A stretch of DNA of 64,000 nt from an uncultured Lachnospiraceae bacterium (lineage in GTDB: Bacteria > Bacillota > Clostridia > Lachnospirales > Lachnospiraceae): contig CAJUJG010000003.1 in NCBI GenBank assembly GCA_910586715.1, forward strand, positions 37,346 to 101,345, written 5' to 3'. Below the pieces are notes generated by a model. It was not told where the DNA came from. It saw nothing but the letters and a program-made list of their open reading frames with translations, and made no database searches. The number at the start of each line of letters is the position of its first letter. Position 1 is the first letter of the stretch. Positions 1 to 9,720 of the stretch are shown piece after piece. The position numbers were made by a program, and so were the translations under genes.

Positions 1-1608
1 ATTCGTGATGTCAGACAGAACAAAGCCCATTTCCGCCGTACACTTGCCCTTTTTCAAACGCTTTGTATGGCGCTTTTTCATATCTTTCTGCAAACGGTCG
101 ATTGCCTCCTCAAACGGCTCAATCCGCTTTGCACACGCCAAATCTCCCTGTTGGAACACCTGCACTGCCATCTGCACAATATCTGTCACGGCACGCGAAA
201 AGACGCGTAGCTCCTCCGTTGCCTTGCTGGAAAAATGCTGTTCCTTTTTGTTCATGCTGCGGGCAAGCTCTCCAAGGTTCATTGCATGGTCTGCAATCCG
301 TTCCAAATCGCCGATACCATGGAGCATCTGATTCAGCTTCATCGTATCACTCTCTGTGAGGTTTCGCGCCGAAAGCTTTACAAGATAACCACTCACCTCA
401 TCATCATAACGGTCAATCAGCTTCTCCCGCCGCTCAATGCGCTTTACGGTCTGCTTGTCATAATCGAGAATAACCGTCATTGCCTCGTTGACTGCCTCCT
501 CCACCAAATCCGCCATTTTGAGCACACACGCGCTTGTCTGCTCCAGCGCAAAGGACGGCGTCGCCAAAAGCCGCTCGTCAAGCCTTGCAAAGATTTCATC
601 CTCCTCCTTGCGCGCATTCTCGTCATCATCCGGCTTTATCAGAATAAAGGACAGCCGCTCAAGCTGATTTGCAAACGGCAGCAGCACAAGCGTCGCCAAA
701 ATATTAAAACAGGTATGGACAAGCGCAATGCCTGCACTGTTCGCCGATTCGCCCAAAAACGCAAACGGCGCCACAAAATTAATTGTATAAAACACTGCCA
801 TAAACACTGCCACGCCAATGACATTAAACATTAAATGAATGGTTGCGGCGCGTTTCGCGTTCTTTCCGGCGCCCACGCCCGACATCATCGCGGTCACGCA
901 GGTTCCGATGTTTTGTCCCAAAATAATCGGCACCGCAGACGCATACGTCACTTTTCCCGTTGCGCAAAGCGCCTGCAAAATACCGACGGACGCCGATGAC
1001 GATTGGATAACCGCCGTCAAAAGCGCACCCACGATTAAGCCTAAAACGGGATTTGCAAACATGGTAAAAAGTCCCGTAAACGTGGGATTTTCGCTGAGTG
1101 GTTTCATCGCGTCAGACATCGTATTCATTCCGGTCATCAGGATTGCAAAACCTACCAAAATTCCGCCAATATCGCGCTTTTTCGCATTTTTTAAAAATAC
1201 GATAAACACAACGCCTATGATCGCAAGCACCGGCGAGAATGAGGTTGGCTTTATGAGTTTGAGCCAAAAGCTGTCTCCCTCAAGTCCTGTCAGACTCAAC
1301 AGCCATGACGTAATAGTCGTACCGACGTTTGCGCCCATAATCACGCCGATTGCCTGTGAAAGCTTCATAATGCCCGAATTCACAAATCCGACCACCATAA
1401 CCGTTGTCGCTGACGATGACTGAATAACCGCCGTCACGCCCGCACCCAAAAGCACTGCTTTCCACCGGCTGTCCGTCATTTTCTCCAAAATACGCTCGAG
1501 CTTGCCGCCCGAAATCTTTTCCAGTCCCTCACTCAACATATGCATTCCGTATAAAAACAATGCCAATCCGCCAATCATCTTGAGCAGGTCAAAAAAATCA
1601 AAGCTCAT
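1..1608 (-). CDS. Na/Pi cotransporter family protein with PhoU-like tail (3' end outside window)
   Basis: Reading from the ATG at 1608 the frame stays open to the window edge (536 codons, stop not seen). The N-terminal half is hydrophobic and carries two copies of the QSSSA signature (VIQSSSATTVMVVGF and VIQSSSASVGIL), diagnostic of NptA/PNaS-type Na+/phosphate cotransporters. The second half is soluble and helical with PhoU-like features (LNQMLHGIGDLERIADHAMNL). This Na/Pi-PhoU fusion is common in Firmicutes and imports phosphate at the membrane. AGGAG-like bases lie just upstream of the start (reverse complement of 1612-1620). It is the last visible gene of the left minus-strand block and is separated from the CPBP gene by about 48 bases. 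The family assignment is strong; regulation is not visible. Confidence 0.9.
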   Translation of the reverse strand, partial: MSFDFFDLLKMIGGLALFLYGMHMLSEGLEKISGGKLERILEKMTDSRWKAVLLGAGVTAVIQSSSATTVMVVGFVNSGIMKLSQAIGVIMGANVGTTITSWLLSLTGLEGDSFWLKLIKPTSFSPVLAIIGVVFIVFLKNAKKRDIGGILVGFAILMTGMNTMSDAMKPLSENPTFTGLFTMFANPVLGLIVGALLTAVIQSSSASVGILQALCATGKVTYASAVPIILGQNIGTCVTAMMSGVGAGKNAKRAATIHLMFNVIGVAVFMAVFYTINFVAPFAFLGESANSAGIALVHTCFNILATLVLLPFANQLERLSFILIKPDDDENARKEEDEIFARLDERLLATPSFALEQTSACVLKMADLVEEAVNEAMTVILDYDKQTVKRIERREKLIDRYDDEVSGYLVKLSARNLTESDTMKLNQMLHGIGDLERIADHAMNLGELARSMNKKEQHFSSKATEELRVFSRAVTDIVQMAVQVFQQGDLACAKRIEPFEEAIDRLQKDMKKRHTKRLKKGKCTAEMGFVLSDITN

Positions 1609-1656
1609 ATCCCGTCTCCTTATTATCTTATTTTTTCGTTTTCAATATAAAATTAT

Positions 1657-2550
1657 TCAGACCGCACGCTCCGCCGTCTTGTCCATGCGTTTCCAAATCA
1701 GCCAAATTGCCGCAGTACACACCGCAACGACTATCACATAGAACCATGCGGTTTGACAGAACTTTGGCAAAACCCCCACGACAACCGACATGGAATTGTA
1801 CAGCATATGCATCACAATGCTTGGCAGAACGCTTTTGCTTTTTACCGCCACAAAACCAAGAACGGCGCCCACCGGAAGCACATAAATGCCCTGAACCCAG
1901 TTCATATGGAATATTCCGAACAAAATTGCCTGTATGATAATCACTGCCGGAACGGAAAAATAGTTCTGCAAATTTTTTAAAATCAGACCGCGCATAACGC
2001 ACTCTTCGGAAATCGGCGCAAGAAACACTGCCGCCAAAATCATCGCCATGATGTTATCCCCGAATGCCATATCCATCATTTCATTGTAAGACTCCATTGT
2101 AGCAGGGCTGATGAAACCAATCACCTCCGAAATCAGGAGCGCAAGGAAATACAATCCGACTGTTGTGATAACAAACATCAAAGCATTCTTTTCGGTTAAG
2201 ACTTTTTCCCGAAAATACTGTTTTTCATGCCGCGGCTTTTTACATCCGTAAATTATCCAGTAGAAAAACAGCATAACCACCGCTGACACTGCCGTGGCAA
2301 TCACGGTAAGGTTCGCCATAAAATTTTTGTCCTGTATGGTTTCGATCAGTTTGCGCGTAACATAGGCGACGTCTCCTGGCGCCTCTATCGCATACTGAAA
2401 TGCCGGAATAATCATCATCACAACTGCCACAACAAACTGCACGCCCACCGCAAACATCATAATCACAAAACTCAATCCAATGCCTCCAAAAATTTTGCTT
2501 GCGACGGTTGGTTTTTTAGATTCGCTAAATACTTCTTGTTTTTCGTCCAT
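1657..2550 (-). CDS. CPBP family intramembrane metalloprotease
   Basis: A 297-residue polytopic membrane protein. It carries the CPBP (CAAX prenyl protease/Abi) motifs: EECVMRG (the EExxxR motif), FGIFHMNW (FxxxH) and a third conserved segment near VMHMLYN. These Glu and His residues form the metal site of Rce1-like intramembrane proteases. The substrate is unknown; family members act in peptide maturation, bacteriocin self-immunity or protein secretion. The start is supported by AAAGGAGA about 9 bases upstream. The gene follows the giant VWA gene by about 30 bases in the same direction, so it probably sits at the end of the MoxR/DUF58/VWA operon. Confidence 0.85.
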   Translation of the reverse strand: MDEKQEVFSESKKPTVASKIFGGIGLSFVIMMFAVGVQFVVAVVMMIIPAFQYAIEAPGDVAYVTRKLIETIQDKNFMANLTVIATAVSAVVMLFFYWIIYGCKKPRHEKQYFREKVLTEKNALMFVITTVGLYFLALLISEVIGFISPATMESYNEMMDMAFGDNIMAMILAAVFLAPISEECVMRGLILKNLQNYFSVPAVIIIQAILFGIFHMNWVQGIYVLPVGAVLGFVAVKSKSVLPSIVMHMLYNSMSVVVGVLPKFCQTAWFYVIVVAVCTAAIWLIWKRMDKTAERAV

Positions 2551-2582
2551 TTGAAACTCTTTCTCCTTTCAAAACCTCAACC

Positions 2583-5500
2583 TTATCCATTCCGCTCATC
2601 TTTCTTCTTCAGCAACTGCGAAGTATCCAGCACCTGCTCGGACGGCTTCGCTTTTTTCGCCCGTTTCTGCGTTCCCTCCTTTTTCGGCGCACGTTCAGAA
2701 TCCTTCTGCGTCTGCGTTTCCGCAGTCTGCCCTGCCTGCCCGGACGACTCTGTCCGCCCTGCCGGTTCCGCCTGTACCGTCTCCCTGACCGTACCCGCAG
2801 CAACATCAGCCGCAGCCTTCTTCCAGTTCCCCGTCACGCCGCCAAACTTTGGCACATATTGAAACCGCCGCATGGCAATATCAGCCAAAAACATGCCAAT
2901 CGCAAACGCCGTCAGCAAATTCGTCAGCGGATAACGCTCCTTTGCCTGCGCCGCAATGCGCGTCCAAACAGTGTCCTGCTCCGTAATCACCTTCCCGTAC
3001 TGCCCGGCAAACCGCAGATACGGCTCTGTGCTCACATCGAACTTATATTCGTCCGAGAACTGCACCGCCGCCGCGGTCGTCATATAGCTCTGAATTTCTC
3101 CGCCCTCCGTACGCCGGATATTAAAATGATACAATCCCGTCTGAGACGTAGGAAGCTGCGCCGTATATTTCCCCGGTGCCGCCGCATGCAGCTTCGCCTC
3201 GCTGCTCTCCCCGTCGGGGGCAATCATCGTCACAAGAATTTCCGTCCCGCTGCCGTAATCGCCCGTCTGATAAACCACCTCGGTCTGCTCGCCAGCCGTC
3301 ACCACGTTTACGCTGTCCTCGCCCATATCGGCATTTCCTGTCGAATAGTCCACAATGCGTTTCCAAAGCTGCACGTAATCGTCCTTCCCTGAAAACGCGC
3401 CGCTCCACTCGCCCGTGACATCGCTGTTCCAGGCGGCAGTCCTGCCAAGCCCGTACTGCCATACCGTCAAAATCGGGTCTTCCTTATCCGCAGAGACAAT
3501 CACCGGATTCGACGCCGTCTTCGGCGTTGCGGCAACGTACCCGTAAAGCGAAGGCCATCCTTCAGCAAACAGACCGCGCGTCAGCTCATGCCCTCCCCGG
3601 ACTGCAAGCGGGAAATTGCCGTTTTGGATATAGCTGTCACCGCCCAAAAAAACCTCCTGCGCGAAAATCTTTGGAATATCACTCGAAATATCCGAATAAT
3701 AATATCTGCCGCCGCAGTTATCCGCCAGCTTTTTCAAAAGCTTTGTGTCGGAATCCATTCCGACCGCCACTGTTGAAAGCGTAATACCGTTTGCCGTATA
3801 ATCGCTGATCACATCTGTATAATTGCCCGTTTCCCCCATTCCGTCCGTCAAAAGCACCACATGCTTCACGGACGCGTCACAGTCCTCAAGCGCCTTGCAT
3901 GCCTCCAAAAGCGCGGGCTTTATCGTCGTTCCGCCGCCCTCGTTAATCTGCTTAATCGCGTCCTTGACTTCCGTCTTGTCGTCCGCCGTCTGCAATTCCA
4001 CCTGCCATGTATATTTGTCATCAAACGTCAGTACTCCAACATAATCCGTATCGCGCAGATTGTCCGCCGCTACCGTTGCCGCCCGGATTGCAATGTCCAA
4101 ATTCGTGATACCCGAACCGTCCAATGCGCCGCTCATACTGCCCGAATGGTCAATCACCATCACCATCGCCAGAGATGGCACTTCATTCACGCTGCGCAGC
4201 TGCATATCCACGGGCAGCACCGTTTCCAGCGCCGTATCCCGATAACCGCCAAGCGCAAAGCTGTCTTCACCGCCGCAGCAGATAAAACCGCATCCGTAAT
4301 CCTTCACATATGTTTCCAGGTTTTCCAAAAAACCAACCGGTAAATCATCGACATAGGTGTCCACCAAAATAATCGCCCTGTAGTCCAGCATGGCGTTGAT
4401 ACTGTCCGGCGCATTCAGCGCAGAAACCGTACTGTAATCACAGCCCGCCGCGCCCAATACGGGCGCAAAGCCCGAAACGCTCGTATCACGCCCCGAAATC
4501 ACAAGGATTTTCGGAACCGCCTCCACGACGGAATACGCGCTGAACGTGTCATTTTCAGGGCAGGTATCCCCCTGTGCCTGAACCTGCACGCGCAGATTTT
4601 CCATTGCGCCGCTTTGTGTGCCCGTGTCAACCTGCGCGCTGAACGCAAAGCGGTTGCTCCCTTTATTTAGGTGCACGCTGTTCGACGCCGTCTGATTGCT
4701 CCCGTTGTAAAGCGCAATCACCGCGTCCGTATCATAATTGCTCTCCACAAGCACCGTAACCGAATACTTGTCGTTCGGGTGCAGATACGACGGAAGCATA
4801 ACATTATCAATATAAGCATCCGGCGTTTCCTCGTTCTCGTAAAGCAGTGTCAGAAACTCCGCCTGACTCGCCGTCAATGCCTGTGCCATATTTTGAATGT
4901 CGCCCCGCGTTTCTTTACCGTCCGTCAGCACCACAAGGCGTTTTCTGTAAGCGCCTGATAAAAGTGTAAGCGCCTTGGAAACAGCGTCCTCGAAGTTCGT
5001 CGCCGCCTTCTCGGGCAGCGTCATCAGCCCCCCGTAATGCGTCCCGTCCGTCAAAAACTGCTCCACCAGTGTATCTTTTCCAAAGGTCACAATCCCGTAA
5101 ACATTCCCCGAAGGCATTTTGCCGACCGTTTCCTGCAAATACTGCTCCATGCGCTCCAAATGCTCCGCATTGCTGTTCGACAAATCCACGACAAACACCG
5201 TCGCCGTCTGAGAACTGCCCTTTTTCAGCGTAATGCCAAGCAGCGCAAGCAACACGCACAAAAGCACCGCACCGCGTACTGCAAGATAAAAAATTTTATC
5301 TCGATAAAATTTTCCGCAGCAGCGCATTTGGCGCACATAGACAATCCACTCCACGACCAAAAGCAGCAGGGCAAGCAGTAAAAACACATTGCGCAGCGTC
5401 TGCTTCACCTTTTGCAGGCGCGCCTCCCCCGAACCGCCGACCGACTCCGCCGTCACTCTGCCGTCAGACTCCGTCGCCGTCTGAAAACGCACGACATAAG

Positions 5501-7289
5501 ACTCCCGATATTCCTCGTTTCCAAGTGAATACAGCCCCGCCTTAGCCGGACGGCTTTCGAACTGCGTCCTGTCCAATTCCGCCCAAGGCTGCAATGCAAT
5601 TTCCTCGCCCGCATAATAAACATTTGTTGCCAACCAAGACGTGTCGGAGAGATAAATCATGGCATTTGCAAGAAAAATCGGAAACTCCGCCCGCAGCGGA
5701 AAATCAGACTCCCGAATGTCAAAGCCGACAACCACCTCCTTGTGTCCGTCCCGCTCGCCATAATAGCCGACACACTTTCCGTCGTATGTCAAAAAGCTCT
5801 GCGCCCCCTCGGGCAGCGCAAAGCAGTATGCCTTGTTTACGCCAACCGTAAAGCCTGAAAGCCCCGCTGTCAAATCGCAGTCCGTCATGTCAAGCACCAC
5901 GTTTTCAAGCGTTTCGACAGGTTTGGCACCGCCGTCGCCAAAAATCAGACGATTGCCCTCACTGTTCTGCGGCGTCTGTCCTGCGTCGTAAATCACCACA
6001 TTGTAACCCATTTCCTTGAGCGGCGTGCGTTTGGAAATGCCCGTATCCTGCACGCCGTCCGCCGCCGCGTCGGTTTGGGATTTCGTAATCGTATCACCCG
6101 TCACTGCAACGTATGCCTTTTCCAAAAATGTGTTGCCGTTTCCGACAAGCAGTCCGCGTATTTTATTCTGACGGCTCTTAACTGCCCGTGAAACATTGTC
6201 CGCCGCAAGGCTGTCGCCCGCCGCACCGTCAAACGAAATATTGTCAAGCCGCGACGATAACGCACTCCCGCGCCAGTCCGCAGCCTCAAACAGGCACGAC
6301 GCGTTCTCCGACGGCGCAAGACGCATCTGTTTCAGCGCAATCAGCGCGTCTTCACCGTCATACAAACCAACGTCAAACGATGCTTCCGCATCGCTGTAAT
6401 TCGCCACGCTCACAATCACGTCATACGTTCCGTCCTCCCGCTCCGTATACACGGTGTACTCGTTTGCCACATTGGAAGCAGCGTCACCCACGACATAAAG
6501 CTCCTTTTCGGCGCCGCGCAGCTCCTCAAACGCCGCCGCACCGCTGCCGTCCGTAAAAACAAGCAAATCCGCCGCGTTTTCCGCCGTATCCCCCACAAGC
6601 GTATCCAAAGTCCCCTGCGCCTGCGCCAGATTGCCTCCGCCGTCGCTGCACTCCAAGCTTTTCAGCGTCTGTATCAGGCTCTCCGTATCTGTCATGTCCA
6701 CCGCCAAAAGCTTTACGCCAACGGCGTCCGCCGTCACGACGCAAAACTGCGTCCCCTGCGCCGCCTGCACTATATCGCACGTCAGTTCTATCGCTTCTGT
6801 AAGGCGGCTCTTTCCCCGGCTATCGCCGTAATGTCCGACATGCTGCATACTTGCGCTTGTATCGACCAACAGGATTTTCCTGCCCCCACCGCGGTTGTCC
6901 ACGCGGATAAACGGCGACATCAGGGCAATCACAAGCAGTATAATTATCAAAATCTGCAAGTACATTAAAATGTTGTGGATAAATTTCTCGAAAAACGTCC
7001 GCGACTGCTCGTTTTTGAGCAGCTTTTTCCAAAGTAAATTCGAAGAAATCCGATAGTCCTCACCCTTTGGCTTTAATAAATATAGTAAAATTATGATTGG
7101 AACCGCCGCGAGAAACAGGAGCGGTATAAAAGTTTCAAATTGCAACAGTCCGGATACACTTCCTGTTGCGGGCAAAAATCCATTCATAATCGCCTTCGGC
7201 GATGGATTTTTGCCGAAAGCCACTACACTTTCGCACGGTATTTGCAGCAACGTGCAAATACCTGTCTGAACAATTTTCTCAAGCATCAT
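2583..7289 (-). CDS. Giant BatA-like protein with three VWA domains and a GATase-like region
   Basis: 1568 residues. A BatA-type N-terminal membrane region (about 50-130) precedes VWA domain 1 with MIDAS motif DTSAS (143-147). Two transmembrane segments (about 634-652 and 667-686) lead to VWA 2 (DLSNS, 702-706). A class I glutamine amidotransferase-like fold (about 925-1030, with CGGEDSFALGGYRD) precedes VWA 3 (DHSGS, 1047-1051). A last membrane segment lies near 1475, followed by a charged Lys/Glu/Gln-rich tail. It looks like a fusion of two proteins that are usually separate, BatA-like and VWA-GATase. Partners are the upstream DUF58 and MoxR genes, which in the family form an AAA-driven metal-dependent surface assembly. 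The start at 7289 overlaps the DUF58 stop and has AAGGA 6 bases upstream. The first 48 residues come from a palindromic insert, so initiation at 7187 or near the TTG at 7145 is possible. Confidence 0.85.
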   Translation of the reverse strand: MMLEKIVQTGICTLLQIPCESVVAFGKNPSPKAIMNGFLPATGSVSGLLQFETFIPLLFLAAVPIIILLYLLKPKGEDYRISSNLLWKKLLKNEQSRTFFEKFIHNILMYLQILIIILLVIALMSPFIRVDNRGGGRKILLVDTSASMQHVGHYGDSRGKSRLTEAIELTCDIVQAAQGTQFCVVTADAVGVKLLAVDMTDTESLIQTLKSLECSDGGGNLAQAQGTLDTLVGDTAENAADLLVFTDGSGAAAFEELRGAEKELYVVGDAASNVANEYTVYTEREDGTYDVIVSVANYSDAEASFDVGLYDGEDALIALKQMRLAPSENASCLFEAADWRGSALSSRLDNISFDGAAGDSLAADNVSRAVKSRQNKIRGLLVGNGNTFLEKAYVAVTGDTITKSQTDAAADGVQDTGISKRTPLKEMGYNVVIYDAGQTPQNSEGNRLIFGDGGAKPVETLENVVLDMTDCDLTAGLSGFTVGVNKAYCFALPEGAQSFLTYDGKCVGYYGERDGHKEVVVGFDIRESDFPLRAEFPIFLANAMIYLSDTSWLATNVYYAGEEIALQPWAELDRTQFESRPAKAGLYSLGNEEYRESYVVRFQTATESDGRVTAESVGGSGEARLQKVKQTLRNVFLLLALLLLVVEWIVYVRQMRCCGKFYRDKIFYLAVRGAVLLCVLLALLGITLKKGSSQTATVFVVDLSNSNAEHLERMEQYLQETVGKMPSGNVYGIVTFGKDTLVEQFLTDGTHYGGLMTLPEKAATNFEDAVSKALTLLSGAYRKRLVVLTDGKETRGDIQNMAQALTASQAEFLTLLYENEETPDAYIDNVMLPSYLHPNDKYSVTVLVESNYDTDAVIALYNGSNQTASNSVHLNKGSNRFAFSAQVDTGTQSGAMENLRVQVQAQGDTCPENDTFSAYSVVEAVPKILVISGRDTSVSGFAPVLGAAGCDYSTVSALNAPDSINAMLDYRAIILVDTYVDDLPVGFLENLETYVKDYGCGFICCGGEDSFALGGYRDTALETVLPVDMQLRSVNEVPSLAMVMVIDHSGSMSGALDGSGITNLDIAIRAATVAADNLRDTDYVGVLTFDDKYTWQVELQTADDKTEVKDAIKQINEGGGTTIKPALLEACKALEDCDASVKHVVLLTDGMGETGNYTDVISDYTANGITLSTVAVGMDSDTKLLKKLADNCGGRYYYSDISSDIPKIFAQEVFLGGDSYIQNGNFPLAVRGGHELTRGLFAEGWPSLYGYVAATPKTASNPVIVSADKEDPILTVWQYGLGRTAAWNSDVTGEWSGAFSGKDDYVQLWKRIVDYSTGNADMGEDSVNVVTAGEQTEVVYQTGDYGSGTEILVTMIAPDGESSEAKLHAAAPGKYTAQLPTSQTGLYHFNIRRTEGGEIQSYMTTAAAVQFSDEYKFDVSTEPYLRFAGQYGKVITEQDTVWTRIAAQAKERYPLTNLLTAFAIGMFLADIAMRRFQYVPKFGGVTGNWKKAAADVAAGTVRETVQAEPAGRTESSGQAGQTAETQTQKDSERAPKKEGTQKRAKKAKPSEQVLDTSQLLKKKDERNG
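7142..7262. repeat. Array of back-to-back palindromes inside the 5' end of the VWA gene
   Basis: Perfect inverted repeats follow one another: 7142-7148 with 7163-7169; 7171-7183 with 7202-7214 (13 bp, with a nested CGCC-ttc-GGCG at 7191-7201); GAAAG/CTTTC at 7215-7219 with 7228-7232; and 7237-7246 with 7253-7262 (10 bp). The array starts in the region where DUF58 ends and stops exactly where the conserved BatA-type N-terminus begins. It stays open in the VWA frame and encodes about 40 residues with no family similarity that I can recognise. Best read as an inserted REP/MITE-like element. Confidence 0.7.
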
Positions 7290-8160
7290 ATAATATCCTT
7301 AAATCCTGAAAAATCAGTTGATAAATGTCCTTCTGCGTACTGCACAGCGCGTAAAACGCCCCGTTTTTGGCACATGCACGCTCAAGCTGCAGCAAAAACT
7401 GCCCAAGCGCCTTCTCGTACACCCGAATGCTCGCGGCGTCAATCGTCAGGCGCAGCGTGCTTTCCTCCTCCATGTCAATCAGGTTTTTCGTGCCCGTCAA
7501 GTCCACCGAAAGCTCCTCCCCCGCAAGCACATGCAGCAGCACGCTTTTCTGCCGCCTGAATGCCAAAAACCGCAGCAGCTTTACCACCGCTTCATCATCG
7601 TCCTGCAAAAAGCTTTCCTGCAAAAAATCACTGAGTATCACGGTCACGCCCGTGCCCTTTGCGGAGAGCTGTCTGACCGCCTCACCAATGTCCGCCGTCC
7701 CGTCAAACGAACGCCGCTCCAGCCACTCCACAAGACGCGGCAGCGCTTTTTTCCCGCCGCCCGCCATAAAGGGCTGCTGCATGTTCTTCATGTCATAAAG
7801 CATCACGCGGTCCATGTTGTTCAGCCCCAAATACGCAAGCGCCGCCGCAAGCACGCAGGCAAGCTCTCCCTTTTTCTTCGCACCGTAATCCATCGAAGCG
7901 CTTGTGTCAAGCAAAATCGAGATAACCGCCTCTTTCTCTTCCATATATTCTTTCACATAGAGCCTGTCCAGCCGCCCGTAAGCATTCCAGTCAATGCGCC
8001 GGATGTCGTCGCCTGTCATGTATTCCCTGAAATCCGAAAATTCCATTGAGGTGCCTTTCTGCATGGATTTGCGGTTTCCCGTCAGGTTCATGGAGGTTCT
8101 TTGCCCCATTGATAAGCGCAGGCGGGACAGCTTGTCGAAAAATGCGGTGTCGAGTTTCAT
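7279..8160 (-). CDS. DUF58 domain-containing protein
   Basis: 293 residues. It has the DUF58 signature near residues 40-60 (EFSDFREYMTGDDIRRIDWNAYGR), then a VWA-like fold beginning SILLDTSASMDYG with a DxSxS metal site. DUF58 proteins always accompany MoxR ATPases and BatA-like VWA proteins and are thought to be substrates or adaptors of the MoxR chaperone. A GGAGG sequence lies about 10 bases before the ATG. The stop overlaps the start of the downstream VWA gene (ATGATGCTTGA), which points to translational coupling. No membrane segment is evident, so it is probably cytoplasmic. Confidence 0.9.
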   Translation of the reverse strand: MKLDTAFFDKLSRLRLSMGQRTSMNLTGNRKSMQKGTSMEFSDFREYMTGDDIRRIDWNAYGRLDRLYVKEYMEEKEAVISILLDTSASMDYGAKKKGELACVLAAALAYLGLNNMDRVMLYDMKNMQQPFMAGGGKKALPRLVEWLERRSFDGTADIGEAVRQLSAKGTGVTVILSDFLQESFLQDDDEAVVKLLRFLAFRRQKSVLLHVLAGEELSVDLTGTKNLIDMEEESTLRLTIDAASIRVYEKALGQFLLQLERACAKNGAFYALCSTQKDIYQLIFQDLRILYDA

Positions 8161-8177
8161 ATAACACTAGCCTCCGT

Positions 8178-9149
8178 TTAAGTATTCTTGTTTGTATCTA
8201 AAATCTGCTGAATAATATCGTCTTCCGACACCCCCGCACTCACTGCGTCGAAGCTCGGGATAATACGGTGGCGCAGCACAGGATACGCCGCCTCCTGCAC
8301 ATCCTGAAACGAAACGTTAAACCGTCCCTCCAAAAATGCCTTCGCCCGCGCCGCGCGGATTAACGCCTGCGCCGCTCTCGGGCTTGCGCCCTCGCGGATA
8401 TACGGGTTCTCTGTATGCGTCGCCATGACAATCTCCAACAGATAATCCATTACCGCGTCCGCAATCGGAATTTGGCTCACCAACGCCTGCGCCGCAAGCA
8501 GTCCCTCACCGTCTATCTGCTTTTCAATCGCAGGCGGCTGCGCTCCTTCCGTCAGTCCGACAATGCCTTTTAGTTCCTCTTTTGACGGAAAACGAACCAA
8601 AATCTTGAACATAAAACGGTCAAGCTGCGCCTCCGGCAGGGGATATGTGCCCTCGTTTTCAATCGGGTTCTGCGTCGCAAGCACAAAAAACGGCGCGTCA
8701 AGCGCATGGCTTTCGCTGCCCACCGTAACCGTGTGCTCCTGCATTGCCTCAAGCAGCGCCGACTGCGTTTTCGGCGTGGCACGGTTGATTTCGTCCGCTA
8801 AGATTAAATTGGCAAAAATCGGTCCGCGCACAAATGAAAAGCTGCTGCCCTGTTCGCCCTTCATAATAATGTTTGTACCCGTAACGTCGCTCGGCATCAA
8901 ATCGGGTGTAAACTGAATGCGCTTAAACGGCAGGTCGAACACCTTGCCGATGGTGCTGACCAGTCTTGTCTTTCCAAGTCCCGGCATCCCCTCCAACAGC
9001 ACGTTACCGCCCGTCAGCATTGCAAGCATGACCTGACGGATGACCTCATGCTGTCCGATAATGCCTTTTTGTATTTCCGCTTCACACGCCGCAATCCGCT
9101 GTGCCATATATGCCGCGTCCTGCAGTCTGTTTTTGTCTAATTCGCTCAT
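8178..9149 (-). CDS. MoxR family AAA+ ATPase
   Basis: 323 residues, normal family length. Walker A is GMPGLGKT (54-61) and Walker B is LILADE (115-120) followed by INRA. The sensor 1 region is FVLATQNPIENEGTYPLPEAQLDRF in part, the MoxR hallmark, and a C-terminal lid domain follows. MoxR ATPases act as chaperones that activate VWA-protein complexes, sometimes by metal insertion. It is the first gene of the MoxR-DUF58-VWA-CPBP operon (17-base gap to DUF58), with GGGGG 7 bases before the ATG. The upstream neighbour at 9186-9659 may be co-transcribed. Confidence 0.93.
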   Translation of the reverse strand: MSELDKNRLQDAAYMAQRIAACEAEIQKGIIGQHEVIRQVMLAMLTGGNVLLEGMPGLGKTRLVSTIGKVFDLPFKRIQFTPDLMPSDVTGTNIIMKGEQGSSFSFVRGPIFANLILADEINRATPKTQSALLEAMQEHTVTVGSESHALDAPFFVLATQNPIENEGTYPLPEAQLDRFMFKILVRFPSKEELKGIVGLTEGAQPPAIEKQIDGEGLLAAQALVSQIPIADAVMDYLLEIVMATHTENPYIREGASPRAAQALIRAARAKAFLEGRFNVSFQDVQEAAYPVLRHRIIPSFDAVSAGVSEDDIIQQILDTNKNT

Positions 9150-9185
9150 TTTTAAACCCCCGCTTTCAAAATTCTCTTCCCGTTA

Positions 9186-9659
9186 TCACAAATTGGAAAA
9201 CGGTATCTTGCCATGCACTTCAAACAGGTATCGCCCTGTCGGCTCACCGTCCGTACCCATCTCGCAAAGCTGACCGTATGTGCACTTTTCAAAAATCTCG
9301 TCCGAAAAGACATCATCAACCTCCGCGCCGCTATTGTCGTCCAACTGATACAGCAGCGACTCATAGCACTCCAACACTAGATTATATGCATACCGCTCAA
9401 TAACCTCTGCAGGAACGCCCGCCTCAAGCATTTGAGCCGCCTCCGGATCCCGCTTTTCAAGCATACCCTCCGCGTGCTGCTTTTCTAACCATTTTCGATA
9501 CCCACCTTCGTAAAATGTCAAACTGTCGTTCAAGGGTTTTAATAAGCGAAACGTCGGAACCACCGCCCAAATGTCGTTATCGTATTGCAGATACCACTCT
9601 GCCTGTTCCTCGGTTAGTCCTAGTTTTATTAAAACCTCTTTTTTCTCTTCTTCAGTCAT
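9186..9659 (-). CDS. Hypothetical protein, acidic, 157 residues
   Basis: I do not recognise this family. The ATG has a good site (AAGGAG, 8 bases upstream). The protein is acidic and rich in Glu, Tyr and Leu, with no signal peptide or membrane segment. It begins with a helical stretch (EEEKKEVLIKLGLTEEQAEW). It lies 36 bases upstream of moxR on the same strand, so it may be the first gene of that operon or the last gene before the defence island. A long hairpin (9721-9780) separates it from the broken reverse transcriptase gene. Confidence 0.7.
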   Translation of the reverse strand: MTEEEKKEVLIKLGLTEEQAEWYLQYDNDIWAVVPTFRLLKPLNDSLTFYEGGYRKWLEKQHAEGMLEKRDPEAAQMLEAGVPAEVIERYAYNLVLECYESLLYQLDDNSGAEVDDVFSDEIFEKCTYGQLCEMGTDGEPTGRYLFEVHGKIPFSNL

Positions 9660-9720
9660 TGTTGTTCTCCTTTTGTTTGTTATTTATTTCACAATTTTTT
9701 CTTTTCTGTACGTTTGTGTG

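Noticed and set aside
839..1423. 194-codon plus-strand frame in the Na/Pi gene
   Set aside because: Antisense shadow of the cotransporter whose motifs are clear on the minus strand.
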